Source: CAZVLE01 sp964627855 (lineage in GTDB: Bacteria; Bacillota; Dethiobacteria; DTU022). Taken from it: a stretch of DNA of 59,745 bases. A program made the translations under genes and the position numbers. Positions 17,412 through 27,423 of the stretch are shown piece after piece. Below the pieces are notes generated by a model, which worked only from the letters and a program-made list of their open reading frames with translations, was not told the DNA's origin and did not search any database. The stretch lies in the NCBI GenBank assembly GCA_964627855.1, contig CAZVLE010000061.1, forward strand, positions 1 to 59,745, written 5' to 3'. Within the stretch, counting starts at the first letter, position 1. Each line of letters begins with the position of its first letter.

Positions 17412-19352
17412 ATGAATAAAAAACTGCTTTACTCAATTACAGTGATCATAGTCGCTTTTCTATCTCTGGGAACGGCCGGATATTCTTTTATGGTTCAACA
17501 GGTGGAGAATCAGTCATCTGATTATAAACCGGCGTATCTGACCATTGAAACAGATAAAGAGGCTTCTTTAGATGGAGAAACTAAGTCGCACAAGAATGAA
17601 ACGGTTTATGTATTGGTCGATCATAAAGGCGCTGTTATTGAGCAAAGTATTGTCAACAGAATTTATGCTCAGGAAGATCCGAAAGCTGCCCTGGTTATAG
17701 ACTACGGGCAGTACGAAAGCCTCGAGAATATGACATCACCGGTACAGCCACTGATTGAAAATAATAAAATAAGCTGGGAAAGCCAATTGCTAAACGAAGA
17801 AGATTTATATTACGAAGGGAAAATAGACAAGCAACTCCCTGTTGATATAACAATTACATATTACCTGGATGGCCGGGAAATTGAACCTGCTGAACTGGCA
17901 GGGCAAACCGGCAGGCTTGAGATTGTGCTAAATTTTCGCAATAACCTGGGCTATACTGAACCATATTCATATACCGGCTATGAAGGCAATCAGGTTTATG
18001 TTGAAGAAGAGAATTATGTGCCCTTGCTGGTCCAGGGCAGTTTTGATTTAGATCTAAACCGCTATTCCGAAATTGATCCAGGCGACGGAATGAATCTGGT
18101 AATGGGTCAATCAGCAAGTATTAATTTTATGGTTTTTCCATACCCGGAAGATGAAATAAAAATTAGCATGACCGGCAAAGATATTGAGCTGGATAGAATA
18201 TCATTAGTGATTATACCCCAGCTCCCTGGTATGCCTGAAGTTGACCTTGAAGATATTTTAATCCAGATTCTCGAGGGAATTCAAATGTTCACAGATAACT
18301 TCGGTGACCTGACCAGCGGTGCAAACCAAATTCTTAGTGGTCTGGAGCAGATCCGTGATGAAGGAACCCGCCTAACCGGTAATACTGATGAGTTTTATGA
18401 TCTAATTAAGCTATATAAAAATGAGCGGGACCACTTGCAAACGCTATTCGATCAGAACAATAGCGATACCCTTTTAGATTACTTCAACGCACTGGAAGAA
18501 CTGCTCGCATTAACAGATCAAGTGTCAGATATCCAGTTAGACTCGGATCAGATTGAACAGACCATGGCTGAGATAGACGCTGCCAGTCACCTTTTGGCCA
18601 TCGCAGATAACCGGTTGGCCGGGCTTGACAGCTCTTCGGCCAGGGTAACTGCGGAAGCGGAAAAAATGATATCTGAGAATGAACCCGGTTCTGCACTGCA
18701 CGAACTGGGGCTATTACTTATAAGTCGTGAACTGGAGTTAAAGAAAGCGGCGGATGAGAGCGCCCTGGCCATTGAAAAACTCTCGATGGTACAATCCGGG
18801 CTGGAAAGCTTTAGACTGGACTGGTACGAAAAATATCTTCCCGGGCTGGTTTCCCTGACAGAACTGGCAGCATTAATTCCCGCCGAAGGTTTCGACGGGC
18901 AGCTCGCTTTTCTGAACAACGAACTGGCTACTCTTGTCAACAATCTTGAAGAAGTTGATCGCTTAATTCTTGAGGCAGATTCATTACTGGAAAGTTTAGA
19001 CGAGCTGCCCCTGGTTCTTAACCGCCTGGTTGAAGGACAATCTCAACTTTCCACTGGTCTAGAAATGCTCTCGTCGGAAGGTTTTGCGACCCTGGAGAAA
19101 GAATTAATTAACGGTATTAATGAATCACGGGCCGGGAAGGCCAAAATCGGGTTAATGAAAAAGCTGGCTGATGACTATCGGTCTTATGCTGATAATGAAC
19201 AGAACCGTTTCAGCGAAGTGCGTTTTATCATTCAAACCCCCCGGCTGGTGGTTTCCAGGGCAGGCCAGAGCGACAACCGGCAGGAGGAGCAGATTAACCA
19301 GCATGCCTGGGTCGAGAGAATCTGGGGAAAAATTATTGGTCTTGTCGAATAA
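17412..19352 (+). CDS. Extracytoplasmic coiled-coil partner of the MMPL exporter
   Basis: A 646-residue protein with one N-terminal membrane anchor (residues about 5-28), a beta-rich section up to about residue 280, then a long helical coiled-coil region rich in Leu and Glu, and no C-terminal membrane segment. I do not recognise a named domain. The layout is like the YhgE/Pip-type proteins that accompany MMPL exporters in Firmicutes. It begins 3 bases after the exporter stop, so the two are translated together and probably form a complex across the cell wall. Confidence 0.7.
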   Translation: MNKKLLYSITVIIVAFLSLGTAGYSFMVQQVENQSSDYKPAYLTIETDKEASLDGETKSHKNETVYVLVDHKGAVIEQSIVNRIYAQEDPKAALVIDYGQYESLENMTSPVQPLIENNKISWESQLLNEEDLYYEGKIDKQLPVDITITYYLDGREIEPAELAGQTGRLEIVLNFRNNLGYTEPYSYTGYEGNQVYVEEENYVPLLVQGSFDLDLNRYSEIDPGDGMNLVMGQSASINFMVFPYPEDEIKISMTGKDIELDRISLVIIPQLPGMPEVDLEDILIQILEGIQMFTDNFGDLTSGANQILSGLEQIRDEGTRLTGNTDEFYDLIKLYKNERDHLQTLFDQNNSDTLLDYFNALEELLALTDQVSDIQLDSDQIEQTMAEIDAASHLLAIADNRLAGLDSSSARVTAEAEKMISENEPGSALHELGLLLISRELELKKAADESALAIEKLSMVQSGLESFRLDWYEKYLPGLVSLTELAALIPAEGFDGQLAFLNNELATLVNNLEEVDRLILEADSLLESLDELPLVLNRLVEGQSQLSTGLEMLSSEGFATLEKELINGINESRAGKAKIGLMKKLADDYRSYADNEQNRFSEVRFIIQTPRLVVSRAGQSDNRQEEQINQHAWVERIWGKIIGLVE

Positions 19353-19385
19353 ACAACAGATAAAATCTGCGAGGTGTTCGGGGTG

Positions 19386-19964
19386 ATGGAAGAAAATAAT
19401 GAGACAAAAATAAGGATCCTGGAAACAACAGCCGAAATCATTGGCCGTGAGAAAAACCTGAACCTGACAATCAGAGAAATTGCCAACCGGGCCAACGTTA
19501 ATATTGCATCAATTAATTATTATTTCGGCTCAAAAGAAAAGCTTCTCGAAGAAGTTGAGCTTCTTCTGCTGGAAAATATCAGGAAAATTTATGCCAAACT
19601 GGATAACCCCAAACTAGCAGTAAGGGAAAGGCTGAACAACTGGGCAGACAAGTTGATCAAGCACCTGATTGATTATCCTGGTATTATTTACCTGATAGGG
19701 ACAAGAGTGCTCGAAAGAGAGAGCACTTGCCTGAACATCTACCTGGGCTTGCTGGAAACAGCTACAATGCCCCTGGTCAAAGAGTTAAGCGGGTCGGATG
19801 AAAAAGAGGCCAGATTTAAGGTTTTAAACCTGATCTCTGGCATTGTCTATCCTGTCCTTATCTATTCCAGTGAAAGCGAAACAGCTGTTATCGATATCAG
19901 TAACGATCAAACTCGTAAAGAGTATGTCAGATCCCTGGTTAACGGCATAGAAAAAAAGGGGTGA
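19386..19964 (+). CDS. TetR/AcrR-family repressor
   Basis: About 192 residues. The N-terminal helix-turn-helix is evident: RILETTAEIIG, then LTIREIANRANVNIASINYYFGSKEKLLEEV. The C-terminal ligand-binding part is divergent, as usual. I chose the ATG at 19386, nine bases after GAGGTG; GTG codons at 19374 and 19383 are in frame but closer to the ribosome site. It is the last gene of the exporter operon and probably binds the palindrome at 15240-15257. Confidence 0.88.
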   Translation: MEENNETKIRILETTAEIIGREKNLNLTIREIANRANVNIASINYYFGSKEKLLEEVELLLLENIRKIYAKLDNPKLAVRERLNNWADKLIKHLIDYPGIIYLIGTRVLERESTCLNIYLGLLETATMPLVKELSGSDEKEARFKVLNLISGIVYPVLIYSSESETAVIDISNDQTRKEYVRSLVNGIEKKG

Positions 19965-20144
19965 CCGTTCCTCTTGTAGATTTGATTATTTACACTGTTG
20001 TCCAAAATAACTACTGCTCGATCTGTACACTGGACAAGCATTTCCAGGTAATTTCAGATACTATTAGTGGTAAGGTTGAAGTAATCGGAATCTAACTTGG
20101 CCGGTAAGCATTGATCTCAGAAACTATAAAAAGGAGCATCATCA

Positions 20145-21095
20145 ATGGGCTTAAATGTTTGCGTTGTCGGAACCGTTTTTATGGATTGCAAGGGTTTTTC
20201 ATACAATAAATACTACCCAGACGGAAGAAATCTTGGTGATGTCAATTTCGTCCATGGTGGAGTTGGTAGGAATGTGGCTGATAACCTGGCCAGGCTTGAA
20301 CTTCCAGTTACTCTTGTGTCTACAGTAGACCAGAACGCCATGGGCAAAGAAGTTATTGAGAATTTAGAGCAGAAAAGGATTAATACCTCCTATATTAAGA
20401 AGGCCTCAGGTGATGGCATGGGTATGTGGCTGGCTATAATCGATCACAACGGCGACCTGGTTGGTTCCATATCAAAAATGCCCAATTTAAAGTTGCTTGA
20501 AAACCTGATTGCCGAAGAGGGAAAATCCATTATTGGTCAGTCAACACATGTAATATTAGAACTTGATCTAAACGAGCAACTGACCCGGGATGTGCTCAGT
20601 CTCTGTAAAAATGCCGGGAAACCAACATATGGCATACCCGGCAACCTGGACATTGTTAAGAAAAATCTTGACCTGCTGCCCGAACTGGAATGTTTTATCT
20701 GCAATGATTTTGAGGCCGGGCAAATAATCAAGTGCGAACTTGACAGCCTGGAACTTAGTGAAGTAGAGGATATCCTGACCAGGCACTTCTTCACGGAGAA
20801 GCTCAGCGCAAAATATGTCGTTGTTACTCTTGGCAGCCGGGGTTCGATTTTCTATGATTCCATAAACAATATAACAGGTCATCAAAAGGCAATCCCAACC
20901 GATGTTATTGATACCAGCGGTGCCGGTGATGCCTTTTTTTCTGGTACTGTAGCAGCTTTAATTAAAAATCTTTCCCTTCAGGAAGCGGTCTTTCACGGCA
21001 GCCAGGTTGCTTCCTGGACCATCAGCTGTAACGAGAGCATTTGCTACAACCTGAGAACCAAAGCCCAGGGAGAGGAAAATTTTCAACTTTTATAA
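20145..21095 (+). CDS. PfkB-family carbohydrate or nucleoside kinase
   Basis: A 316-residue ribokinase-fold enzyme. The N-terminal substrate region has GGVGRNVADNLARL (PfkB signature 1), and the C-terminal DTSGAGDAFFSG is signature 2 with the catalytic Asp and anion hole. The N-terminus resembles pseudouridine and ribose-type kinases, but no partner gene such as psuG is adjacent, so the substrate stays open. The ATG follows AAGGAGC. Monocistronic. Confidence 0.88.
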   Translation: MGLNVCVVGTVFMDCKGFSYNKYYPDGRNLGDVNFVHGGVGRNVADNLARLELPVTLVSTVDQNAMGKEVIENLEQKRINTSYIKKASGDGMGMWLAIIDHNGDLVGSISKMPNLKLLENLIAEEGKSIIGQSTHVILELDLNEQLTRDVLSLCKNAGKPTYGIPGNLDIVKKNLDLLPELECFICNDFEAGQIIKCELDSLELSEVEDILTRHFFTEKLSAKYVVVTLGSRGSIFYDSINNITGHQKAIPTDVIDTSGAGDAFFSGTVAALIKNLSLQEAVFHGSQVASWTISCNESICYNLRTKAQGEENFQLL

Positions 21096-21191
21096 GATCT
21101 TTAATACAAAAATCATCAGTTCAGGGAAAACCCATGAAAATAAGATACAGCTCTTACTTCACTTGCGGTTTTTACCTTAATCACCGGGTAA

Positions 21192-23741
21192 TCAGGTAAT
21201 TTGAGTTGCTAACGTATTTGCTTTCAGGTTTAAGGCGGGGCGAATTCCAAACTTTCCATGGTTGGCATATGCTGAACTAAAATCACCGTTAGTGTAAATC
21301 TGACGGACAATGCTTCCATCAAGAGATCCCGGTGAGCGAGTCCAGTAAGAATGATGTAGATCATTTAACAGGGCAGCCCTCTGATTTTGTTCTGTGCCTT
21401 CGAATAGCGGATAAGCAGAACCGATCCTGTGAGTCCATTTATGTTCGCTGTCCCCGAGTTCGGTAGTGGATGGAATGAAAACGTAATCCTCTGTGCTGTA
21501 AGGAGTTCCACTCCACCATTTGCAATTAGGCACTTCCGTCATAATTACTGCCTCCCTGAAATCATCTGAAAAAGCCTGGTAAAAACCCTGCTCGCTATAA
21601 CCGCTGCTTGAATTTAACCAGGGTCGCAGGCCTCGGATAGCCCTGTCTCCTTCACCACTTTCACTCCAGATATTTTTACCTGCAGACCCAATCGTTTTCC
21701 TTTTTTCATCAAAACAGTACTTGCCGATTAATTCCGCAGCCAGCAGTGTAACATGATCATCCAGGCCCGGATAATGATTTATTGCAACGACAATCCATAC
21801 CACTTCTCTCTTATCACCGTTTTGGGTGTAGTTATCACCTCTGCGAAACTCCCACTGCCATGAAGGGTCAAAAACTAAAGTACCTAAAGGCAAAGCAGAT
21901 ACAGGAATACTCCCTTTCTGAAAGTCGAAGATGTAGTTTGCCTGGAGGACTGTGGCTTCGGAAGAAAGGCTTGTCTCATTGAAGAACACCTTCTCCGCCA
22001 GCCCGGCTTTAATTTTTTCCAATTGCACCTCAACCGCTTCTTTACTCGATGCGACTTGAAAAACGGTTTTGCCTTCGCTTTTACAGCGTATGCACCTTTC
22101 TGTGTTTAACATGTTAGCCCGGCCGCAGCAGCACTGCCAATATGCTTTTTCTTGCTTTGCATAACATACGGCAACAGCACCGGCAACTTTTTTGAGATCA
22201 TCCAGTTCTTTAGCAGTAACTGGGTCTTTACTGACTTCATAAACCCTGCTACCATCAGAATCCCACCTGGAATGATCCGAAAAGAGAACACTCTTTACCA
22301 GGATCTTGATCTTTCTGGTATCGGGAAAATCTTTTAACTCGAATGGTTTTGCAGGACCGAAGACTATTCCCGGTTGAGCTGAGAAATCCTGTAATCTCTT
22401 ATCAAAAATATTATCACTGCCATCTTTAACTTCCTCACCAAAAGCATCAAAGCAGTATATACTGATTCGCAAAGCGCTGACATTTTTATCGCACAGGTTT
22501 CTAAATTTTATTTCCACAAAGGCTTTTTCAGTCTCTTCAGCTACATCAATCTTGTAACTCTCCATCTCCACGGGAGAATCGAGATCTACCATTTCAGTTT
22601 CACTAAAATGAGCGGCCTTGCCGGCCGGTATGGCCGGGACGCCGGCACCTTCAGGCGCTGTTTCTTTTTCTGCGATTACATTCAGGCAGTACTTGCACTT
22701 AATTGATTTTACGCTGATCTCTTCACCGCAGTAAGGGCATTTTTTAAGCTCTTCACTGTTTTTTATTACTGGCTTGGTTTCACTGCCTAGCAGGCCTGCC
22801 TGGAACTCATCAACCGTCTGAAAACGATCCGCTGCTCTTACTGCCATGGCCTTGAAGAGATGCTTTTCCTGCTCCGGACTAATTTCTACTCCCATTTGAG
22901 ACGGGGCCACAATTGTGTCTTCAGCCAGCCGGTCTATCGCCTCCGGTGGAGTTTCTCCGGTAAGGCAGCGGTAAAGGGTGGCACCAATAGCATATATGTC
23001 GGTCCAGGAGCCCTGCTTACCACGGGATCGGTATTGCTCTTCTGGAGCATAACCGGCCTTTAAAATGACTGATAGACTCTTGCTCTGATCCCTGATCTCC
23101 TGGCGGGCGGCTCCGAAGTCGATCAAAACTACCCTGCCCTTGCTGTCAATAAAAATGTTATCAGGGCTGATATCGCGGTGCATGACCTCATACTTATGCA
23201 CCTCGCGCAAGGCATCCATTACCGGCATTATGATCTTGATGGCCTTGTTGTATGGAAGTTTACCGCCAACCTGATCCAGGTACTGCTGCAGAGTTACCCC
23301 TTCTAAAAAGCTCATTACTATATAAGCGGTATTGTTTGCTTTGAAGAAATCGCGTACCGAGACGATGTTGGGGTGTTGTTCGAACTGGGCCAGGGTCTTG
23401 GCCTCTCGCAAAAAACGGTCGAGCCAAAAATCGAAGCTATTATCTTCGGCATCGGTATAAGAAATCACCTTGCTCTGGCCTGGCAGGCGGGAAACCATAC
23501 CCTGGGGGAAGAAATCCTTGATGGCCAGTTTCATGTCGAGGTTGAGATCCCAGCCAAGATAGGTTATGCCGAAGCCGCCCTGGCCGAGGACTATTCCGGT
23601 AATGTATTTTTCGGCTAAATTTGTGCGCGGGGGCAAATAAAGCGAGGCTTCAACATGCTTTTCCTTGTATCCACAATAGGGGCAATGATTCTGGCTGCCC
23701 TTATCACTGAAGCAGCCCGGGCAGAGATTGTAATAAACCAT
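21192..23741 (-). CDS. Zinc-ribbon Ser/Thr protein kinase with C-terminal DUF6273 domain
   Basis: About 849 residues in a mosaic. An N-terminal zinc ribbon (CPGCF..CPYC) is followed by a Hanks-type kinase (about 45-310) with GQGGFGITYLGWD, the AIKDFFP lysine, HRDISPDNIF catalytic loop and IDFGAA. Next come a second zinc ribbon (KKCPYCGEEISVKSIKCKYC), a beta domain, a third cysteine cluster (CCCGRANMLNTERCIRC) and a DUF6273 domain ending GKFGIRPALNLKA. There is no membrane helix. The kinase is intact in all key residues. A GTG three codons upstream (23750) is an alternative start. Substrates are unknown. Confidence 0.88.
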   Translation of the reverse strand: MVYYNLCPGCFSDKGSQNHCPYCGYKEKHVEASLYLPPRTNLAEKYITGIVLGQGGFGITYLGWDLNLDMKLAIKDFFPQGMVSRLPGQSKVISYTDAEDNSFDFWLDRFLREAKTLAQFEQHPNIVSVRDFFKANNTAYIVMSFLEGVTLQQYLDQVGGKLPYNKAIKIIMPVMDALREVHKYEVMHRDISPDNIFIDSKGRVVLIDFGAARQEIRDQSKSLSVILKAGYAPEEQYRSRGKQGSWTDIYAIGATLYRCLTGETPPEAIDRLAEDTIVAPSQMGVEISPEQEKHLFKAMAVRAADRFQTVDEFQAGLLGSETKPVIKNSEELKKCPYCGEEISVKSIKCKYCLNVIAEKETAPEGAGVPAIPAGKAAHFSETEMVDLDSPVEMESYKIDVAEETEKAFVEIKFRNLCDKNVSALRISIYCFDAFGEEVKDGSDNIFDKRLQDFSAQPGIVFGPAKPFELKDFPDTRKIKILVKSVLFSDHSRWDSDGSRVYEVSKDPVTAKELDDLKKVAGAVAVCYAKQEKAYWQCCCGRANMLNTERCIRCKSEGKTVFQVASSKEAVEVQLEKIKAGLAEKVFFNETSLSSEATVLQANYIFDFQKGSIPVSALPLGTLVFDPSWQWEFRRGDNYTQNGDKREVVWIVVAINHYPGLDDHVTLLAAELIGKYCFDEKRKTIGSAGKNIWSESGEGDRAIRGLRPWLNSSSGYSEQGFYQAFSDDFREAVIMTEVPNCKWWSGTPYSTEDYVFIPSTTELGDSEHKWTHRIGSAYPLFEGTEQNQRAALLNDLHHSYWTRSPGSLDGSIVRQIYTNGDFSSAYANHGKFGIRPALNLKANTLATQIT

Positions 23742-24239
23742 CAATGTCACCTGTCAGGGTTAGTTTTGTCATCAGACTGATTTTTAAGATGCCGGAGTTT
23801 AACTTCGGCAGGGGGCTGGGTCTTTCCTGCCTTTCGGACAGTCAAAAAGACCAGGGTAATTTCGGGGCATAATGAAATAGATTTATGCTGACGCATACGC
23901 CACCCATAAAACCAGATGTTAAACCGGGGCTTTTAATTTCTCAATCCTCGCCTACGTCATTACAGGAATGCTCGTGAGCTATATACAAAAGAAACCTTAC
24001 CTACGAGCTGCCCGCGTAGAACTCTTCCATGGGCAGACCTTACTTACTGACCTCTGACGCCGTACAGAAAAACAATATCGACCTCCAACCTAAGCACTAC
24101 GATATAAGTGATCCACTTCCACAAATAGCCTGTCTAATCACAGGAACTAAAAAATGAATAGACAGTTCATAAATAAACTGAAACTATCTTTCCTGGCAAC
24201 CGGTCAATAAGACCAGAAAGGAAAAAGGGGGTAACTATT
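23742..24239. other. Intergenic region without recognised gene
   Basis: About 500 bases between the divergent kinase and serpin genes. I find no convincing protein remnant, RNA gene or promoter. The serpin ribosome site (AAAGGGGG) lies at its right end. Confidence 0.4.
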
Positions 24240-25493
24240 ATGCCTGGAAGAATTAAAGGATTATCTATTCCGGCAGTTTTCAGTTTAATGATTGGGCTAA
24301 TGCTGGTTTCGCTATCCGGAGGAGGTTGCACCATACCCGGAAAGGAAAGCCTGGCCGCACCGGTTGAAGAACTCGACCAAAGCCTGGTAGACGCTAACAA
24401 CGGCCTCGGTTTCAACCTTTTTAACATATTGGCCGATACTGAAAAAGAAAAAAACCTTTTTATATCGCCTTCAAGCATTATTGCCGCCCTGGCCATGACC
24501 TATAACGGAGCCGATGGGGAAACGCGCACAGCAATGGAAAAAACCCTTCAACTGGAGGGGATGAGCATGGATGAAGTTAACGCGGCCTTTGCCGATCTGC
24601 TGACAATCCTGCAAAACTCTGATCCCAAAGTAGAATTGACTGTAGCCAACTCACTTTGGGCCCGCGAAGGGGTGGAATTTAATGAAGATTTCCTGCAACG
24701 GAATCGTGATTATTTCCAGGCCGAGGTGGCAGAGCTTGACTTTGAAAATCCCGACGCGGCAGAGACAATCAATAATTGGGTCAGTGACAAGACCCGGAAC
24801 AAGATTGACGGGATTGTTGAACCACCGATCAACCCTGATACAATCCTGTTTCTAATCAATGCCATCTACTTTAAGGGGGATTGGTCTGAGCCTTTTGAAA
24901 AAGAACTGACCCGCGATATGGTCTTTAAACAGCCCGGCGGAGAGGAAAAGGAACACCCGATTATGTTCCGCTATGGAAGTTACCGTTACCTGGAAAACGA
25001 ACTATTCCAGGCAGTCAGTCTGCCCTATGGCAAGAACGAAAGGATCAGCATGTACATATTCCTTCCCCTACCGGAAATGGACCTAGAGCAATTCTATGCC
25101 GATCTTAACCCCTCCAACTGGAAGCGCTGGATTGATTCTTTCAGCAGTATGGATGGAGAACTTGGCCTGCCACGCTTCGAGTTCGAATATGAAACTTCGC
25201 TGAACGAGGCCCTGATTGCTCTGGGCATGGGCCCGGCTTTTGATGAAAATGCTGCTGATTTTAGCAGGATGAGACCGATTCCGCCCCGCCTCTATATCAG
25301 TGAAGTAAAACATAAAACATTTGTCGAGGTTAACGAAGAGGGCACTGAAGCTGCCGCTGCAACCTCAGTTGAAGTCGGGATAACCTCTATGCCAGAAACT
25401 TTCTACATGGTTGTCGACCGACCCTTCTTCTTTGCCATAGCCGATGATCTAACCGGAACGATCCTCTTCATGGGTTCGGTTTTTGAACCCTAA
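24240..25493 (+). CDS. Serpin (serine-peptidase inhibitor), lipoprotein form
   Basis: A 417-residue serpin with an N-terminal hydrophobic segment and a lipobox-like SGGGC near residue 30, so it is probably exported and lipid-anchored. The serpin core (SPSSIIAALAMTYNGA, the FLINAIYFKGDW region) is intact. The reactive-centre loop lies at about 366-389: hinge EEGTEAAAAT, then SVEVGITSMP, followed by the signature DRPFFFAI. Short side chains in the hinge indicate a functional, insertion-competent inhibitor. The scissile bond is probably near Thr-Ser, implying elastase- or subtilisin-like targets. Monocistronic. Confidence 0.92.
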   Translation: MPGRIKGLSIPAVFSLMIGLMLVSLSGGGCTIPGKESLAAPVEELDQSLVDANNGLGFNLFNILADTEKEKNLFISPSSIIAALAMTYNGADGETRTAMEKTLQLEGMSMDEVNAAFADLLTILQNSDPKVELTVANSLWAREGVEFNEDFLQRNRDYFQAEVAELDFENPDAAETINNWVSDKTRNKIDGIVEPPINPDTILFLINAIYFKGDWSEPFEKELTRDMVFKQPGGEEKEHPIMFRYGSYRYLENELFQAVSLPYGKNERISMYIFLPLPEMDLEQFYADLNPSNWKRWIDSFSSMDGELGLPRFEFEYETSLNEALIALGMGPAFDENAADFSRMRPIPPRLYISEVKHKTFVEVNEEGTEAAAATSVEVGITSMPETFYMVVDRPFFFAIADDLTGTILFMGSVFEP

Positions 25494-25528
25494 AGTAAAA
25501 ACCTGTAATAGTAAAAGACATAAGCGGT

Positions 25529-25581
25529 AGCGGTTCTTATTTGCTTTAAGGTAATGGCACTAAGCAAAAGTATGAACCGCT
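25529..25581. terminator. Hairpin between convergent serpin and C45 peptidase genes
   Basis: AGCGGTTCTTATTTGCTT (25529-25546) pairs with AAGCAAAAGTATGAACCGCT (25562-25581) with small bulges. It sits in the only gap between two convergent genes and could terminate both. Confidence 0.55.
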
Positions 25582-25600
25582 CCCACTTTCTACATCTGCA

Positions 25601-26683
25601 TCAGAGGCCGGCAGGATCTGGCGGCGCTTCCAGCACATGTGCTTCAAGGTTATGTTCACAGGGCTGACCGGCAGTAATGTGCATAACAAGATTCCTCAAA
25701 TCCATTATTACCGCGAAACCGGATACAATCATCGTCGGGTCGTCAGCCTTCAGGTGACGGCATATTGAGCGGGGGTAATTCAGGTGATCATCGTGAATCT
25801 TTTTTAATGCCGGTATGTCAAAGACATCTCTTGCGGAGAGTAACTGTCTGGCCCGCTTCAGCCGGATGAATGTATCAAGCATAAGGGTTCTGTTAAGATC
25901 AACTGTTTTGCTAAGCAGCCTTGCGGATGTAAGATGGTTTGTGTGCACAACAACTTCATTTTCGGGAAAATTGAGTTCATAATCTTCAGGTATAATTTCC
26001 ATATTCACCGGTCCAATGGCATGGTCGCCTAAAACAAAGTTAATCGCCGAACCAACATTACAGGTCGCCGTCTTATCGAGGGCATCATTTAGCGTTGCTG
26101 AATTGAGAACCCCGCGCATTGCAATATGCAGCGGTGTGCCGTTGATAGTCCTTTCCGTCATCAGGGCATTCATGCAGATTCCCACACCTGCCGAGTTGAG
26201 GCCAATTTTACCCACAATGCCTGCTTCGGTAATCATCAGTATTCTAGGCTTTTGTTTTTGCTCAATTTCCAGCAGGATCAGCGGCTCTTTGGTAGGCTCG
26301 GGGAAATCCCAGTTTTGACCGATTATCGTGCTGCCTCCGCCTTTAGCCGGAGTTATGCCGTATGAAGTACACCCATCTTGCTTAAGGATTTTCTTAGAAA
26401 AAAGCAGTTCACTACGGGCATTAATGGCCAGAATTGAATCGAAATCAACTCCCGCCCCCTCGGCCACCCCCTCCATCTCTTCCACCAGTTCGGGAAAATG
26501 CTTTTCAACGGCGGGCAGAAATTTCCGGGCTTCACCGGTAATTTCATCCCAGGAAGCATTGCCCATAACCTGAAAGATCAACTGGTAGTTGTTTATGCAT
26601 TTGTTAACAAGGTCTCTTGCTTTTTGGCCATGCTGCATCCCTATTTCATGTGGGCTGCCCTGCAGGTAATATTTAGGATACAA
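25601..26683 (-). CDS. C45-family peptidase / acyl-coenzyme A:6-APA acyltransferase-like hydrolase
   Basis: A 360-residue N-terminal-nucleophile hydrolase. The conserved Cys105 in QDGCTSYG would become the N-terminal nucleophile after autocleavage. The N-terminal SPHEIGMQHGQ and the WDFPEP and NAGVGICMNAL segments match the family. Members cleave amide bonds in peptides, conjugated amino acids or penicillins. It starts at TTG (26683), nine bases after GGAGG. It lies 20 bases after a membrane protein gene on the same strand, so substrate import and hydrolysis are probably linked. Confidence 0.85.
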   Translation of the reverse strand: MYPKYYLQGSPHEIGMQHGQKARDLVNKCINNYQLIFQVMGNASWDEITGEARKFLPAVEKHFPELVEEMEGVAEGAGVDFDSILAINARSELLFSKKILKQDGCTSYGITPAKGGGSTIIGQNWDFPEPTKEPLILLEIEQKQKPRILMITEAGIVGKIGLNSAGVGICMNALMTERTINGTPLHIAMRGVLNSATLNDALDKTATCNVGSAINFVLGDHAIGPVNMEIIPEDYELNFPENEVVVHTNHLTSARLLSKTVDLNRTLMLDTFIRLKRARQLLSARDVFDIPALKKIHDDHLNYPRSICRHLKADDPTMIVSGFAVIMDLRNLVMHITAGQPCEHNLEAHVLEAPPDPAGL

Positions 26684-26703
26684 AGTCTCTGCCTCCTCTA
26701 TTC

Positions 26704-27378
26704 TTATTTAACACTTTTAATCCAACCTTTTTTGTAGGCGAAAAAGCTGTAGTAGACAGTCGAAAAAACGCATATTAGCAAGATCACCGGGCCCGGTATG
26801 CCCAGGAGAGTGCAGATCAATGCTACCGGTATGCTGAATGCAGCAACCTTGGGGCTGCGAATGCTAAAGACAAAAAGGAAAGCGCCAAAAATGGCTGGGA
26901 GAATATACCCCAGGGCCTCGCTTACGATTTCGGGTACAGCACCAATAATGCGAGTACCCAGAATGACAATAACGGTCAGGATGAAAAGGTTAACGAAAAC
27001 GGAAACTCCCATGCCCAGAGTAGAAATTATATCTCCTTCGGGGGTTCCTTCAGTGACACCGGCGCTGTTCTGAGCAACAATCGAAACAGGCACGCGCAAG
27101 TTGAAAATATTGCCGGCCAGCCAGGACATGTACGAACCACTAATGCCTAAAATCGGATAGTAGGATATCGGTTCAATCAGGTAACTGGCAAGCATAACAA
27201 AAGCGATCAGCCCCACACTGGAAAGAATCAGCGAAACCGGAGGCTGGACACCAAAGAAAAATCTCAGGTAGAGGACAGGTAAGAAACTTAAGATAAAGGC
27301 TGCGATCATCGTTACCCTGCCCCAGAGAATAATACCCCTGATAAAAGTATTGTAAGGAAGTTCTGCTTGATTCATCAT
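26704..27378 (-). CDS. Membrane protein, partner of DUF5058 protein
   Basis: A 224-residue protein with about six membrane segments and no domain I can name. The ATG is preceded by GGGAGGTAAA. It sits between the DUF5058 gene (45-base gap) and the C45 hydrolase gene (20-base gap), all on the minus strand. The most likely role is the second subunit of a small transporter that feeds the hydrolase; this is inference from order only. Confidence 0.6.
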   Translation of the reverse strand: MMNQAELPYNTFIRGIILWGRVTMIAAFILSFLPVLYLRFFFGVQPPVSLILSSVGLIAFVMLASYLIEPISYYPILGISGSYMSWLAGNIFNLRVPVSIVAQNSAGVTEGTPEGDIISTLGMGVSVFVNLFILTVIVILGTRIIGAVPEIVSEALGYILPAIFGAFLFVFSIRSPKVAAFSIPVALICTLLGIPGPVILLICVFSTVYYSFFAYKKGWIKSVK

Positions 27379-27423
27379 TTTACCTCCCGTTCAATTTAAG
27401 CTGTCGTGTTTCTCTTATTTAGA

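Noticed and set aside
23742..24239. Possible hidden RNA or gene between kinase and serpin
   Set aside because: Six-frame reading and hairpin inspection gave nothing convincing.
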